Both the position numbers and the translations under genes were made by a program. The notes under the pieces are model-generated. The model ran no database searches, was not told where the DNA came from, and was given only the letters and a program-made list of their open reading frames with translations. Positions 33,721 through 43,825 of a stretch of 55,645 bases of DNA are shown piece by piece; the stretch's first letter is position 1; every line of letters begins with the position of its first letter. Source of the stretch: Selenomonadales bacterium (GTDB lineage: Bacteria > Bacillota > Negativicutes > Sporomusales > UBA7701); contig JARKPR010000042.1 in NCBI GenBank assembly GCA_029975165.1, forward strand, positions 1-55,645. Direction: 5' to 3'.

Positions 33721-36700
33721 TTATCTTGTCCGGGCCTTGCCTGTCGCCGTCGCGAGCAGCGCCTGGCAGCCGGCGACGATGTGGCCGAGCTTTTGCTCGA
33801 AGGTGTTGGCCCGCCACCAGTTCTGGAAGTTGTCGACGAGGAGGTAGACGAGCGGGACGATGACGAGAGTGAGGAAGGTGGAGGTGATGAGGCCGCCGAC
33901 AAGGACGACGCCCATCGAGGAGCGCAGCTCGGCGCCGGCACCCCAGCCGAGGGCCACGGGCAGCATGCCGAGGATCATGGCGAAGGTGGTCATGAGGATG
34001 GGCCTGAGCCTCACGGTGCCGGCCTCGACCAGCGCGTCCATGATCGCCATGCCCTTGCCCCGCAGTTGGTTGGTGTAGTCGACGAGGAGGATGGCGTTCT
34101 TGGTGACGAGGCCCATCAGCATGATGAGGCCGATCATCGACATGATGTTGATCGTCTTGCCGCCCAGCAGCAGCCCCAGCACCGCTCCCACGAGCGAGAA
34201 CGGCAGGGACAGCATGATGGTGAAGGGGTGGACGAAGCTCTCGAACTGGGCGGCCAGCACCATGTAGATGAGGACGACGGCGAGGATGAGGGCCTTGCCG
34301 ATTTCCATGTAGGAGTCCTTCATCGTCTGGGCCTGGCCGACGAGGCGGTAGGTATAGCCGAAAGGCAGGTTCATGTTGGGGATGATTTCGTTCATTGCCT
34401 TGGTCATGACTTCGCCGGTGGATATGCCGACGGCGTTGCCGTAGACGATGACCTGGCGCTGGCGGCCTTCACGGTCGATCTGGGTCGGCCCGGAGGAGAA
34501 TTTGACGTCGGCGATGTCGCCGAGGCGGGCGAAGGAGCCTCTGGCGGTGGCGATGCGCAGGTTGGCGACGTCGTCGATGCTGCGGCGGTACTGCTCGGGC
34601 ATCTGGACGCGGATGTTGTAGGATTTGTCGGCGATGTTGAAGACGTTTTTCTGGACGATGCCGAGGAAGGCCATCTGGATGGCGTTGCCGGCGCTGGTGG
34701 CGTTGACGCCGAGCTGGCCCATGCGGACCGGGTCGAGGCGGATTATCACCTCGGGCTCGGACTGGGCGCTGGAGATGTCGACGTCGGTGGTGCCGGGAAT
34801 CTTGCGGAGCTCATCGGCGAGCTCGGTGCCGAGCCGCCTGAGGTCTTCCAGGTCGGGGCCGCGGAAGGCGATCTGGATGGGGCGCGGGTCGCCGCGGCCG
34901 ACGCCCGAGGCGTTGTTGACCGCCACTTTGAGCCCTTCGATCTTACGGAATTTGACCCGCAGTTCATCCATGGTTTCCATCATGGAGCGGGGCCATAGCT
35001 TGTCGCTGACCCGTTGTTTCAAGTCGACGTAAGACTTCGCCCCGGAAAAGATTTCCGACCAGGGGGTGTTTTCCAGCATGGGCGGCCGCTCTCCCACCGG
35101 CTTGAGCCGCACGCCCATAAAGCCTTTGTAGACGGGGTTGCGTGCCGAACCGATGTTGATGAAGGCCGTCTCCAGGCCGGGGATGCCGAGGACTTCCTTT
35201 TCGACGATGCCGACCAGTTCCTTCATCTTGTCGATCGAGGTGCCGGCCGGCGCCTCCATGGCGATGTTGAATTCGCCCGAATCGTACGTGGGCGAAAACT
35301 CGAAGCCAAGCAGGGGGATGAGCAAGACGTTTACGAACAGCGACAGTACGGCGACGGCGACCAGCTTCTTCGGCCGCTTGAGCGCCCAGGTCACGGATTC
35401 GCGGTAAAGGTCCCGGGAGCGCAGGAACCAGTTCTCCCAGACGTCGAGGACCTTCTGGACCCATTTGACCGGCCCCCGCAGGGTGGCCCGGTCCATAACG
35501 GTGAGCTTGAGCCAGTAGGCCGACAGCATCGGCGTCAGGGTGAAGGCGACGAACAGCGAGAAGGCGACAGCGAAGGCGACTGTCAGGCCGAACTGCCTGA
35601 AAAACTGGCCGATGATTTCGCCCATGTTGCCGACCGGCACGAACACCGCCAGGATGCAGAAGGTGGTAGCCAGCACGGCGAGGGAGATTTCGACGGTGCC
35701 GTCGCGGGCCGCCTCCAAGGACGGCTGGCCATGCTCGAGGTGGCGGTAGATGTTTTCGATGACGACGATGGCGTCGTCGATTAGGATGCCGACCGCCAGG
35801 CTGAGGCCCATGAGCGACATGTTGTTGAGGGTGAAGCCCATGATCTTCATGAGGAAGAAGGTAGCGACGATCGAGGTGGGGATGGCGATGGCGCCGATGA
35901 CGGTCGCCCGGGCGTTCTGCAGGAAAAGGAAGGTGATGAGGACGGCGAGCAGGCCGCCGAAGACGAGCGACAGAGTGACGTCCTCGACGTTTGCACGGAT
36001 GTAGCGGGTACTGTCGCGGGCAACGATGACCTTGATGTCGGGCGGCAGCATGTTTTTCTGTAGCCAGTCCATCCGGTCCCGCACACGGTCGGCAACGGCG
36101 ACGGTATTCGTCCCCGACTGTTTCTGGACGGCGATCATGACGCTGGGGATCCCGCCGATACGGGCGTAGTTGCGCTCTTCTTCCCAGCCGTCCTCGACGG
36201 TGGCGATATCGGCGATCCGCACATTTTGCAGTCCCTGGTTGGCGACGACGATGTTCTTGATGTCGTCGACGTTCTTATACTGGCCGAGGGTGCGGATGGT
36301 TATCTCCGTTCCCCTTTCCTTCAGCCGGCCGCCGGGGGTGTCCATGTTCTGGGCGTCGAGGATATCGAAGATCTGCTGGAAGCCGATATTGTACGCTTCC
36401 AGCTTGCGGGGGTCGACGTAGACGTGGATCTCGCGGGCCTGCGCGCCGTAGACGTCGACGTTGGCCACGTCGTCGAGGCGCTGCAGTTCGTCCTTGATTA
36501 TATCCCAGGCGATTTTGCGGATCTCGCCGCGGGGGCGGGTGTCGGACGCCAGGCTGAAATAGATGATGGACTGGGCGGTGATGTCGTAGCGCTGCACCGC
36601 CGGTTCGTCGATCTGGTCGGGCAGGCGCCGCCTGATGCCGGCCACCTTTTCGCGCACTTCGTTGGCCATCATCTTGGCGTCGGTGCCGAAGGTGAATTCG

Positions 36701-36975
36701 AGCGTCGTCTGTGAAAAGCCTTCGAGGGTGACTGATGAGAGCGTTTTTATGTTTGATACCGAACTGACGGCGTTTTCGATCGGTTTAGTTACCAGGGTCT
36801 CCATTTCTTCCGGCGAGGTGCCGGTCCAGGTGACGGTGACGGTGACGATGGGGAAATCGACGTCGGGATACAGGTCGATGCCGAGGTTGGGAAGAGCGTT
36901 AAACCCGAAGACGACGAGGAGCATGACGAGCATTGTCGTGAAAACGGGCCGCTTGATAAAGGTAAATATACCCAT
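33721..36975 (-). CDS. RND-family (HAE1/AcrB-like) efflux pump
   Basis: This 1084-residue inner-membrane pump exports drugs or other hydrophobic compounds using the proton gradient. It has the full RND layout: a membrane helix at the N-terminus ([15 protein letters not shown]), a large periplasmic loop, helix 4 with the proton-relay Asp-Asp ([13 protein letters not shown]), then a second loop and helices including [19 protein letters not shown]. AcrB-like pumps need an outer-membrane channel, which supports a diderm cell. The ATG at 36975 lies 6 bases after the adaptor stop. No channel gene (TolC) is adjacent. Confidence 0.95.
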   Translation of the reverse strand: MGIFTFIKRPVFTTMLVMLLVVFGFNALPNLGIDLYPDVDFPIVTVTVTWTGTSPEEMETLVTKPIENAVSSVSNIKTLSSVTLEGFSQTTLEFTFGTDAKMMANEVREKVAGIRRRLPDQIDEPAVQRYDITAQSIIYFSLASDTRPRGEIRKIAWDIIKDELQRLDDVANVDVYGAQAREIHVYVDPRKLEAYNIGFQQIFDILDAQNMDTPGGRLKERGTEITIRTLGQYKNVDDIKNIVVANQGLQNVRIADIATVEDGWEEERNYARIGGIPSVMIAVQKQSGTNTVAVADRVRDRMDWLQKNMLPPDIKVIVARDSTRYIRANVEDVTLSLVFGGLLAVLITFLFLQNARATVIGAIAIPTSIVATFFLMKIMGFTLNNMSLMGLSLAVGILIDDAIVVIENIYRHLEHGQPSLEAARDGTVEISLAVLATTFCILAVFVPVGNMGEIIGQFFRQFGLTVAFAVAFSLFVAFTLTPMLSAYWLKLTVMDRATLRGPVKWVQKVLDVWENWFLRSRDLYRESVTWALKRPKKLVAVAVLSLFVNVLLIPLLGFEFSPTYDSGEFNIAMEAPAGTSIDKMKELVGIVEKEVLGIPGLETAFINIGSARNPVYKGFMGVRLKPVGERPPMLENTPWSEIFSGAKSYVDLKQRVSDKLWPRSMMETMDELRVKFRKIEGLKVAVNNASGVGRGDPRPIQIAFRGPDLEDLRRLGTELADELRKIPGTTDVDISSAQSEPEVIIRLDPVRMGQLGVNATSAGNAIQMAFLGIVQKNVFNIADKSYNIRVQMPEQYRRSIDDVANLRIATARGSFARLGDIADVKFSSGPTQIDREGRQRQVIVYGNAVGISTGEVMTKAMNEIIPNMNLPFGYTYRLVGQAQTMKDSYMEIGKALILAVVLIYMVLAAQFESFVHPFTIMLSLPFSLVGAVLGLLLGGKTINIMSMIGLIMLMGLVTKNAILLVDYTNQLRGKGMAIMDALVEAGTVRLRPILMTTFAMILGMLPVALGWGAGAELRSSMGVVLVGGLITSTFLTLVIVPLVYLLVDNFQNWWRANTFEQKLGHIVAGCQALLATATGKARTR

Positions 36976-36981
36976 CAGCGT

Positions 36982-38112
36982 TTATTCCCCTTTCCCACCG
37001 GGCTGCTCGATGGTCGCCCCGTCACGCAGCTTGTTCTGCCCGCCGGTAACTATCAGCTCGCCTTCTTTGAGGCCGTCGAGCACTTCGGCCCAGCCGCCGC
37101 CGACGTACCCGAGCTTGAGGATGCGCTGCTGGACCTTGTTGCCGTCCATGACGACGTACACCGATTTTTGGTCTTCCCTAAGGACAAGGGAACTCTCCGG
37201 TACGGCGACCACGTTCTTGCGCACGTCGCCGGCGACTTCGACCCGGGCGAACATGCCGGCAAGCAGCAGCCCTTCGGCGTTGGGGACGGTGACCTCAGCG
37301 GTGAAGGTGCGGACCGGCAGCGACGCCGCCGGGGTGATGCGGGTCACTTTGCCGGCGAACGGACGGTCGCCGAGGGCGCCGACCTTCACGGTGGCGGTCG
37401 TGCCGAGCTTAAGCTGGCTGATTTCGGCCTCGCCGACCGATGCCTTGACGAGCATCGAGCTGATATCGGCCAGGCTGACGATTGCCGTACCGGTTTTGGC
37501 GTAGGTGCCGGCCTGGAGATAGCGCTTGGTGATCACGCCGTCGCGCGGGGCGACGATGTTGGCGTTGCCGAACCTGGCCCGGAGCTGGGCCAGCGTGCCT
37601 TCGGCCGAGCGCAACTGGCCGACGGCGAGATCGCGTTTTATTCTCGCGGTATCGAGGGCCTGGGCGGAGATGGCTCCCTGCTGCGCCAGGGGTACGGCCC
37701 GCTTGAGGTCGAGCTCGGCCTGCTCGAGGTTGGCGCGGGCGGCATACACGCTGCCTTCGGCCTGGGTGACCTGGGGCAACAGCTCGTCGGTGTCGAGCGT
37801 GGCGACGACTGTACTGGCCGCAACCCTGTCGCCCTCGTCGACGAACAGCGCGTCAATCCGGCCGTCGACCTTCGGCGACAGCTCAGCCGTCCAGAAAGGC
37901 TCGAGGTTGGCGGAATAACTCAGCAGCGGCTGAATATCATGCCGGCCGACCGCATTGACCTCCACCGCTACCGCTCGGCCCTGGGTCACCCTGCCGGCCC
38001 GCTGCTTGTTCGCGTCGAGGTTGACGTAGATTCGAAAAGCGACTAGTACTGCAAAGACGGCAAAGACGATGATGACAATAATTTTGGCCGTTTTCCTCTT
38101 GTCTGTAGACAC
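36982..38112 (-). CDS. RND efflux membrane-fusion (adaptor) protein
   Basis: This 376-residue periplasmic adaptor has one N-terminal membrane anchor (IIVIIVFAVFAVLVAF), a biotinyl-lipoyl-like part split by a helical hairpin (VYAARANLEQAELDLKRAV), and beta-barrel parts ending in GELIVTGGQNKLRDG. It links the pump to an outer-membrane channel. The GTG at 38112 follows GGGGGAGAGAA. It is translated before the pump gene, with a 6-base gap. Confidence 0.92.
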   Translation of the reverse strand: MSTDKRKTAKIIVIIVFAVFAVLVAFRIYVNLDANKQRAGRVTQGRAVAVEVNAVGRHDIQPLLSYSANLEPFWTAELSPKVDGRIDALFVDEGDRVAASTVVATLDTDELLPQVTQAEGSVYAARANLEQAELDLKRAVPLAQQGAISAQALDTARIKRDLAVGQLRSAEGTLAQLRARFGNANIVAPRDGVITKRYLQAGTYAKTGTAIVSLADISSMLVKASVGEAEISQLKLGTTATVKVGALGDRPFAGKVTRITPAASLPVRTFTAEVTVPNAEGLLLAGMFARVEVAGDVRKNVVAVPESSLVLREDQKSVYVVMDGNKVQQRILKLGYVGGGWAEVLDGLKEGELIVTGGQNKLRDGATIEQPGGKGE

Positions 38113-38220
38113 TACTTCTCTCCCCCAAGCCGTGAAAATTCACTTGTTAATATTCGCTTCCGGACGGTACTCTCCTGCCGAAAGAGTGACCAAGCAGTCC
38201 AATAATCGCAAAAAATATTC

Positions 38221-38244
38221 GGGCGGCCCGAATTATGGCCGCCC
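38221..38244. repeat. Perfect 8-bp GC-rich hairpin upstream of the efflux genes
   Basis: GGGCGGCC and GGCCGCCC flank an 8-base AT-rich loop. It lies between the tldD-end repeat and the adaptor gene, about 110 bases upstream of the adaptor start. It could stop read-through from an upstream transcript or be an operator; no T-run follows on either strand. Confidence 0.4.
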
Positions 38245-38324
38245 AGGGCGAATTATACGTCTAGATGGGAGTTTTACCGCTTCGCTTATGAACGGACGGT
38301 ATGGTCGGTATGGCACCAGGCCGA

Positions 38325-38446
38325 GGCCGTTTAGAAGTGCCCAGATGCAAGGCGCACCGGAAGAGCGCGCCGCGCCGCGTACATCGGAACGTACGCAAGC
38401 AAGCGCTCTGAGGAGCAACGCCGCAGATGGGCGCTTATGGACGGCC
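38325..38446. repeat. Structured dispersed repeat, copy 2
   Basis: This 122-base element matches the arms of copy 1 (11239-11419) almost base for base over about 37 bases at the left and about 35 at the right. It has the same GCGTAC...GTACGC inner hairpin, enclosed here by GAGCGC/GCGCTC. Its right end overlaps the last 12 bases of tldD. On the tldD strand the sequence GGCCGTCCATAAGCG supplies Gly-Arg-Pro-stop. Confidence 0.9.
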
Positions 38447-39832
38447 GGAGTGGTCAGTGCCGCCGACGATGATTTCCGGGATGCGGATGGTCGGCTGCGC
38501 GTCCGATACCGGGGCGCCCTGGCCGTCCTTGCCGCAGGTGCCGATGGTGAAGCCCAGGTCGCGGCCGATCATGTCGATGCGGCGCAGCACCTCCGGGCCG
38601 TTGCCGGCGAGGGTGGCGCCCCTGACCCGGTTAGATACTCGGCCGTCCCTGATGAGGTAGCCCTCGGCGACGTCGAAGACGAAGTCGCCGTTGATGGTGT
38701 TGACCTGGCCGCCGCCCATTTTTTTGACGAGCAGGCCGTTTTTGACCGAGCCGATGACGTCGTCGGGGTCGTCTTTGCCGGGGGCGATGTAGGTGTTGCG
38801 CATGCGGGGGATGGGCTTGTGCTCGAAGGATTCCCGCCGCCCGTTGCCGGTGGGGCTCGCTTTGTCGCGCCTGGCGGTGAGGTAGTCGTACATGAAGCCT
38901 GTGAGCACGCCGTTTTCGATGAGGACGGTTTTCCGGGTGGGGAAGCCTTCGTCGTCGAAGCGCATGGTGCCGTAGCGGCCGGGGATGGTGCCGTCGTCGA
39001 CGACGGTTATGCCGGGGGCGGCGACCTGCTGGCCGGCGCGGCCAGCGTAAACCGACAGCCCTTTTTGGACGAGGTCGGCTTCGAGGCCGTGGCCGCAGGC
39101 TTCGTGGACCATCGTGCCGCCGGCGGCGCCGGCCATGACGACTGGCATCTTGCCGGCGGGGGCCGCCTTGGCCTCCAGGGCGTCGACAGCCCGGCGGGCC
39201 GCCTCGCGGGCTGTTTGCTCGCAGGCATCCATTGCCGCCAGTTCGAAGCCCTGGCTGCCGCCCCGGGCCTCGAACCCGGTCTGGATTTCCGCGCCGGCGG
39301 CGGCAACGGCGTTCACTGATAGCCGCGTCCGCACCCGGCGGTCTTCGACCAGCCGGCCGAGCGAGTTGGCGATGGTGACGTCCTGGATGACGTCCCCGTA
39401 CACTACCTGGACCTGCTTGATCCGCTCGTCGACGTCCCGGGCCGCTTTTTCGGCGGCGGCCACGACCGCCACCTTGTCGGCGACCGGCACAGCGTCGGGC
39501 AGGATGGCGATGTCGAGGTCCAGCGTCGGCTCGACTTTGCGGAGGTCGATGGCGACGACCGGCTGCGGGCCGCGGGCGGCCCGGCTGGCGACGTCGGCCG
39601 CCTGCAGCAGGTCGGCGGCGGTGATTTTGTTGGTGTAGGCGTAGGCGGTGGTGTCGCCGCAGACGACCCGCACGCCGGCGCCGCTGTCGACGCCGGTTTT
39701 GATGCGCTCGATCTTCTTGTCCTCGCCGGAAACGAGGGTGGTGGCCCGGTTCTCCAGGAATATGTCGGCGAAGTCGCCGCCGTGCCGCAAAGCTGTTGCC
39801 AGTACGTCGCCGAGTATCTTGCGGTCGAGCAT
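38435..39832 (-). CDS. tldD: TldD-family metalloprotease
   Basis: This 465-residue zinc protease subunit of the TldD/TldE type has the metal motif HExxxH in MVHEACGHGLEAD. TldD-TldE heterodimers trim unfolded peptides, and in some bacteria mature microcins. The second of two in-frame ATG codons (39832) is better spaced from GGGGAG than the first (39838). Known family members end near the EIIVGGT found here. Six extra residues, DHSGRP, follow because the dispersed repeat at 38325-38446 has replaced the 3' end. A partner tldE is not seen in the window. Confidence 0.9.
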   Translation of the reverse strand: MLDRKILGDVLATALRHGGDFADIFLENRATTLVSGEDKKIERIKTGVDSGAGVRVVCGDTTAYAYTNKITAADLLQAADVASRAARGPQPVVAIDLRKVEPTLDLDIAILPDAVPVADKVAVVAAAEKAARDVDERIKQVQVVYGDVIQDVTIANSLGRLVEDRRVRTRLSVNAVAAAGAEIQTGFEARGGSQGFELAAMDACEQTAREAARRAVDALEAKAAPAGKMPVVMAGAAGGTMVHEACGHGLEADLVQKGLSVYAGRAGQQVAAPGITVVDDGTIPGRYGTMRFDDEGFPTRKTVLIENGVLTGFMYDYLTARRDKASPTGNGRRESFEHKPIPRMRNTYIAPGKDDPDDVIGSVKNGLLVKKMGGGQVNTINGDFVFDVAEGYLIRDGRVSNRVRGATLAGNGPEVLRRIDMIGRDLGFTIGTCGKDGQGAPVSDAQPTIRIPEIIVGGTDHSGRP

Positions 39833-39855
39833 GTCCATCTCCCCTATCGCGCGCG

Positions 39856-40941
39856 TTATCGCGTAATTTCGTCCAATACCTGCCGCACGGCCTCCTCCGG
39901 CACGTCGGCGGTGACGACGGCGCGGCCGATGCCGCCGGTGAGCACCCAGTTGACCGCCCCGCCGATGCTTTTTTTGTCCCTGGCCAGGTAGGCCAGGAGG
40001 TCTTCGGGCCGGCAGCCGGGGGCGGCGGTCGGCAGGCCGAAGCGGGCCGACAGGGCGCGGATGGCGGCTACGGTGTCCGGGCCGCAGCGGCCGAGGAGGC
40101 TGCTCAGCCTGGCGGCGCCGTGCATGCCGACGGCGACCGCCTCGCCGTGGCTGTAGCGGGCGAAGCCGGTGGCGGCCTCGATGGCGTGGCCGATGGTGTG
40201 GCCGAAGTTGAGGATCATCCGCAGGCCGCTTTCCTTTTCGTCCTGTTCGACGACCGCGGCCTTGATTTCGCAGGAACGGCGGACGATTTCCGCTAAAGAG
40301 CCCGGCTCGCGCGCCAGGATGGCGGCGCTGTTGCCCTCGAGATAGGCGAAGAAAGCGGCGTCGGCGATGATGCCGTGTTTGACGACCTCGGCCAGGCCGG
40401 AGGCCAGTTCGCGCGCCGGTAGGGTGGCGAGGCAGCCGGGGTCGGCGACGACGAGGCGCGGCTGGTAGAAGGCGCCGATGAGGTTTTTGCCGGCGGGATG
40501 GTTGACGGCCACTTTGCCGCCGACGCTGGAGTCGACCTGGGCGAGGAGGGTGGTCGGCACCTGGATGAAGGGCACGCCTCGCAGATAGGTGGCGGCGACA
40601 AAACCCGCCAGGTCCCCCACCACCCCGCCGCCGACGGCGATCACCGGCGACCGGCGGTCCAGCCCGCAGGCGATGGCTTTTGTATAGAGGGTCTCCGCCA
40701 CGGCCAGCGCTTTCGAGTCCTCGCCGGGGGGGACGACGGCGAGGTCGGCGTTTATGCCGGCCTGCCGCAGGGCGTCGACGGCCCGCCCGCCGTACAGGGC
40801 GGCGACGGTGGCGTCCGACACCACCAGGGCCCGGTCGCCGAGCGCCAGACCGCGCACGAGGGCGCCGAGACGGCCGAGGCCGCCGGGGGCGATATGGATA
40901 GTATACCTGCCGGCAGGCAGGCTGACGTTAACTTCGGCCAC
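39856..40941 (-). CDS. aroB: 3-dehydroquinate synthase
   Basis: This 361-residue enzyme of the shikimate pathway converts DAHP to 3-dehydroquinate with NAD and a divalent metal. Signatures include PPGEDSKAL, AVGGGVVGDLAGFVAATYLRG and metal ligands in NFGHTIGHAIE. The GTG at 40941 follows AGGAGGGG. It overlaps aroK by 14 bases, completing the aroC-aroK-aroB operon. Confidence 0.95.
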   Translation of the reverse strand: MAEVNVSLPAGRYTIHIAPGGLGRLGALVRGLALGDRALVVSDATVAALYGGRAVDALRQAGINADLAVVPPGEDSKALAVAETLYTKAIACGLDRRSPVIAVGGGVVGDLAGFVAATYLRGVPFIQVPTTLLAQVDSSVGGKVAVNHPAGKNLIGAFYQPRLVVADPGCLATLPARELASGLAEVVKHGIIADAAFFAYLEGNSAAILAREPGSLAEIVRRSCEIKAAVVEQDEKESGLRMILNFGHTIGHAIEAATGFARYSHGEAVAVGMHGAARLSSLLGRCGPDTVAAIRALSARFGLPTAAPGCRPEDLLAYLARDKKSIGGAVNWVLTGGIGRAVVTADVPEEAVRQVLDEITR

Positions 40942-41455
40942 GGATATGCCCCTCCTGTCGCAGGAACGCGATGATTTTTTCCGCCGCCTGCCGCGGCGCC
41001 AGCCTGCTCGTGTCGAGGGTGAAGTCGGCGGCCGCGTATAGGGGGGCCCGTTCGGCCAGCAGCCTGGCGACGATCTCCTCGCGGTCCGGGCGGGCCAGGA
41101 GCGGCCGGGCGCCCTGGCGCCCCGTCCGTTCGAGGATGACGGGGACGGAGGCCGTCAGGCAGACGATGACGCCGCCGGCGCGCAGCCTCTCCATGTTGGC
41201 GGCGTCGAGGACTACGCCGCCGCCGGTGGCGATGACCGCCCGCCGGCGGCGGGAGACGCGGGCGACGGCCTCTTTTTCCCTGGCGCGGAAATAAGCCTCG
41301 CCGTGGCGGGCGAACATCTCGCCGATGGTGAGGCCGCTCTCCCGTTCGATCTGCCGGTCGAGGTCGACGAAGAGGCGGCCGAGGCGGCCGGCGAGCAGGC
41401 GGCCGGTGCTGGTCTTGCCCGTCCCCATGAAGCCGATGAGCACGATGTTTTTCAT
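40928..41455 (-). CDS. aroK: Shikimate kinase
   Basis: This 175-residue kinase phosphorylates shikimate. The P-loop GFMGTGKTS is at residues 8-16, and IATGGGVVL and the lid region [10 protein letters not shown] are present. The ATG at 41455 overlaps the aroC stop by four bases (ATGA). A longer frame upstream of this ATG is a shadow of aroC. Confidence 0.95.
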   Translation of the reverse strand: MKNIVLIGFMGTGKTSTGRLLAGRLGRLFVDLDRQIERESGLTIGEMFARHGEAYFRAREKEAVARVSRRRRAVIATGGGVVLDAANMERLRAGGVIVCLTASVPVILERTGRQGARPLLARPDREEIVARLLAERAPLYAAADFTLDTSRLAPRQAAEKIIAFLRQEGHIRGRS

Positions 41456-42609
41456 GCGTCGCCGTCCAGGCGGCCGCGGTAGTGGCGCACGGCCACCAGC
41501 AGGTCGTCGAGGTGGTCGCCGCCGAACTTCGCCTGCACCGCGCCGGCCAGGACGATGGCCACGGCCGCCTCGCCCACGACGGCGGCGGCGGGAACGGCGC
41601 ACACGTCGCTGCGTTCGGTGTTGGCGCGGGCGGGCTGCTTGGTGGCGATGTCGACCGAGGCCAGCGGCGCCATGAGCGTGGGGATGGGCTTCATCACCGC
41701 GCGCAGGACGAGGTCCTCGCCGGTGGAGATGCCGCCTTCCACGCCGCCGGACCGGTTGGTCTGCCGGTAGTAGCCGCGGCCGGCCGTGTAGAATATCTCG
41801 TCGTGGGCCTCGCTGCCGGGCAGGGCGGCGTTGGCGAACCCCTCCCCTATCTCGACCCCTTTTATCGCCGGGATGGACATGACGGCGGCCGCCAGGAGGC
41901 TGTCGAGGCGGCGGTCCCACTGGACATGGCTGCCCAGTCCGGGCAGCATGCCGCCGGCCACGACCTCGAAGATGCCGCCGAGGGTGTCGCCGCGCGTCTT
42001 GGCTTTGTCGATGGCTGCGACCATTTTCGCCTCGGCCGCCGGGTCGGCGCAGGCGAGGCGCGACGAGGCAGTGAGGGCGGCGATCTCGGCGGCGGTGCAG
42101 GTGCGGCGGGCGGCGGTTACGCCGCCGATGGCGACGACGTGGGCGGCGACGGTGATGCCGACGGCGGCCAGGAGCTGGCGGGCGACGGCGCCGACGGCGA
42201 CGCGGGCCGCTGTCTCGCGGGCGCTGGCCCGCTCGAGGATGTTGCGGATGTCGCCGTGGCCGTATTTCTGGCTGCCGGCGAGGTCGGCATGGCCGGGCCG
42301 CGGCGCGGTCACGGCCTCCCCGGCGGCCGGGCCGGTGGGCGACATGCGCTCCTGCCAGTTGGCCCAGTCGCGATTCCTGACGGCGAGGGCGAGCGGGCTG
42401 CCCAGGGTGCGCCCGAAGCGCAGTCCGGACAGCACTTCCGCCTCGTCTTTCTCGATACGCATGCGGCCGCCCCGGCCGTAGCCCTGCTGACGGCGGGCCA
42501 GGTCGCGGTTGACGGCGGCGATATCCACCGGCAGGCCGGCGGGCAGGCCTTCGATGACGGCCGTGAGGCACGGCCCGTGCGATTCGCCGGCAGTCAGAAA
42601 ACGGAACAT
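41452..42609 (-). CDS. aroC: Chorismate synthase
   Basis: This 385-residue FMN-dependent enzyme makes chorismate. [19 protein letters not shown] near the start, [14 protein letters not shown], and [17 protein letters not shown] are signature stretches. The ATG at 42609 lies about 10 bases after GGGGAGGG. It starts the aroC-aroK-aroB operon, directly downstream of the pilus operon terminator. Confidence 0.95.
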   Translation of the reverse strand: MFRFLTAGESHGPCLTAVIEGLPAGLPVDIAAVNRDLARRQQGYGRGGRMRIEKDEAEVLSGLRFGRTLGSPLALAVRNRDWANWQERMSPTGPAAGEAVTAPRPGHADLAGSQKYGHGDIRNILERASARETAARVAVGAVARQLLAAVGITVAAHVVAIGGVTAARRTCTAAEIAALTASSRLACADPAAEAKMVAAIDKAKTRGDTLGGIFEVVAGGMLPGLGSHVQWDRRLDSLLAAAVMSIPAIKGVEIGEGFANAALPGSEAHDEIFYTAGRGYYRQTNRSGGVEGGISTGEDLVLRAVMKPIPTLMAPLASVDIATKQPARANTERSDVCAVPAAAVVGEAAVAIVLAGAVQAKFGGDHLDDLLVAVRHYRGRLDGDA

Positions 42610-42707
42610 CGGTAAGCCCTCCCCTCCAGGCAATAATATATAAAATATAAAAACTATGACTGTAGTATTTCTAAACCAGATAACCCATATCCTGCCTGCG
42701 TAAAAGC

Positions 42708-42734
42708 AAAAAACCAGGGCGATCCGCCCTGGTT
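42708..42734 (-). terminator. Terminator of the pilus operon
   Basis: A 10-bp stem (AACCAGGGCG with CGCCCTGGTT) is followed on the minus strand by a six-T run. It lies just after the pilO stop at 42749 and separates the pil and aro operons. Confidence 0.9.
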
Positions 42735-42748
42735 CAAGGTTGCCGCAG

Positions 42749-43294
42749 CTACTTGGTGTTATAGATAATTATCTGGAGCTTGGTCTCCAGCCCCCCGCCC
42801 GGCTTGACATTCATCGCCAGGCCGGTGACAGTATTGAAGCGCGGGGCGTCTTCGAGCTGTTTGAGGAAGCCGACCGTCTGGAAGAAGTCGCCGCGGACGA
42901 CGACCTCCAGCAAGGTTTCCTGGAGGGCGTTCTTGGCGGCCGTCTGGGACGGCTTGACCTGGATGAGCTGCGAGCCGCTGGCCCGGGCCGCCTTTTCGGC
43001 GACGATGAGGAAATCGCTGACGCCGGGGGCGGCCGGCAGCAGTTGGTCGACCACTTTCCGTTTGGCGTCGAGTTCGGCCATGTGCTGGGCGGCGTCGGGG
43101 TGGGCCGTTATGTGGGCCTCGATGGCCGTCACCTGCCGCCGTTCGTTCTCATAGGTGGCGTTCAGCGCGGCCAGCCGGAGCCACTGCGCCTGGAAGACGA
43201 ACAGCCACGCCAGGACGGCAGTCAGCACGACCGCGACGGCGAACAGCAGCAGCTGGTATTTGAGGGTGAATTTTTTCGCCGGTGAATAGCTCAT
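42749..43294 (-). CDS. pilO: Type IV pilus assembly protein PilO
   Basis: This 181-residue bitopic protein has one membrane helix near the N-terminus ([20 protein letters not shown]), a coiled-coil region ([19 protein letters not shown]) and a C-terminal ferredoxin-like fold. It forms the inner-membrane alignment complex with PilN and PilM. It is the last gene of the operon; pilP and pilQ do not follow. Confidence 0.87.
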   Translation of the reverse strand: MSYSPAKKFTLKYQLLLFAVAVVLTAVLAWLFVFQAQWLRLAALNATYENERRQVTAIEAHITAHPDAAQHMAELDAKRKVVDQLLPAAPGVSDFLIVAEKAARASGSQLIQVKPSQTAAKNALQETLLEVVVRGDFFQTVGFLKQLEDAPRFNTVTGLAMNVKPGGGLETKLQIIIYNTK

Positions 43295-43297
43295 CGG

Positions 43298-43825
43298 TTA
43301 CAGCCCCTTGACCTTTACCGTCATTTCGAATTTGATCGCGGCCGCGGCGGCGATCCTTTCCGCCTTCCCCAGCACCGGCTCGACGAACAATTCGTCCTGG
43401 TCGAGCGTGCGCATGAAGGCGGCCAGGTCCGGGTAGCCTTTGGCCATGCCGTTAAGCTTGATGACATTCTTCTCGACTGTCAGGTCGGTGAGCCAGATTT
43501 CGGCCGGGGTTTTCGCCCCCAGCTGTGAGAGGATGGCGTACCAGGACGGGCGCTCGTTCGTGAGGGTCATGAGCACGGCGTTCTTGGCGTCGATGCCCTG
43601 CTGTTTGGCGTTGGCGGCCAGCATGGCTTCGCGGGCGGGCCGGAGGAGCTCGTAGCGGTTCTTGGTGTCCGCCAGACTGCGCTCGGTGTGGTCGAGCATG
43701 AAGGACAGCCAACCCCAGGCGGCGGCGAAGGCGCCGACGACCAGGAGGGTGAGGACGGCGAAGATTTTGCCGGTCCGCCACTTGGGGGGACGCTGCTCCG
43801 GCGGGAGGAAGTTGATGCGGATCAT
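43298..43825 (-). CDS. pilN: Type IV pilus assembly protein PilN
   Basis: This 175-residue protein begins MIRINFLPPEQRPPKW. The short INFLP(P) sequence binds PilM in known systems. One membrane helix (residues about 20-42) and a periplasmic domain follow. The ATG at 43825 overlaps the pilM TGA by four bases, and pilO starts three bases after its stop. Confidence 0.9.
   Translation of the reverse strand: MIRINFLPPEQRPPKWRTGKIFAVLTLLVVGAFAAAWGWLSFMLDHTERSLADTKNRYELLRPAREAMLAANAKQQGIDAKNAVLMTLTNERPSWYAILSQLGAKTPAEIWLTDLTVEKNVIKLNGMAKGYPDLAAFMRTLDQDELFVEPVLGKAERIAAAAAIKFEMTVKVKGL

Noticed and set aside
40928-42571. 547-residue minus-strand frame extending aroK far upstream
   Set aside because: Only the last 175 residues are shikimate kinase. 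The rest is Arg/Pro-rich out-of-frame reading of aroC.
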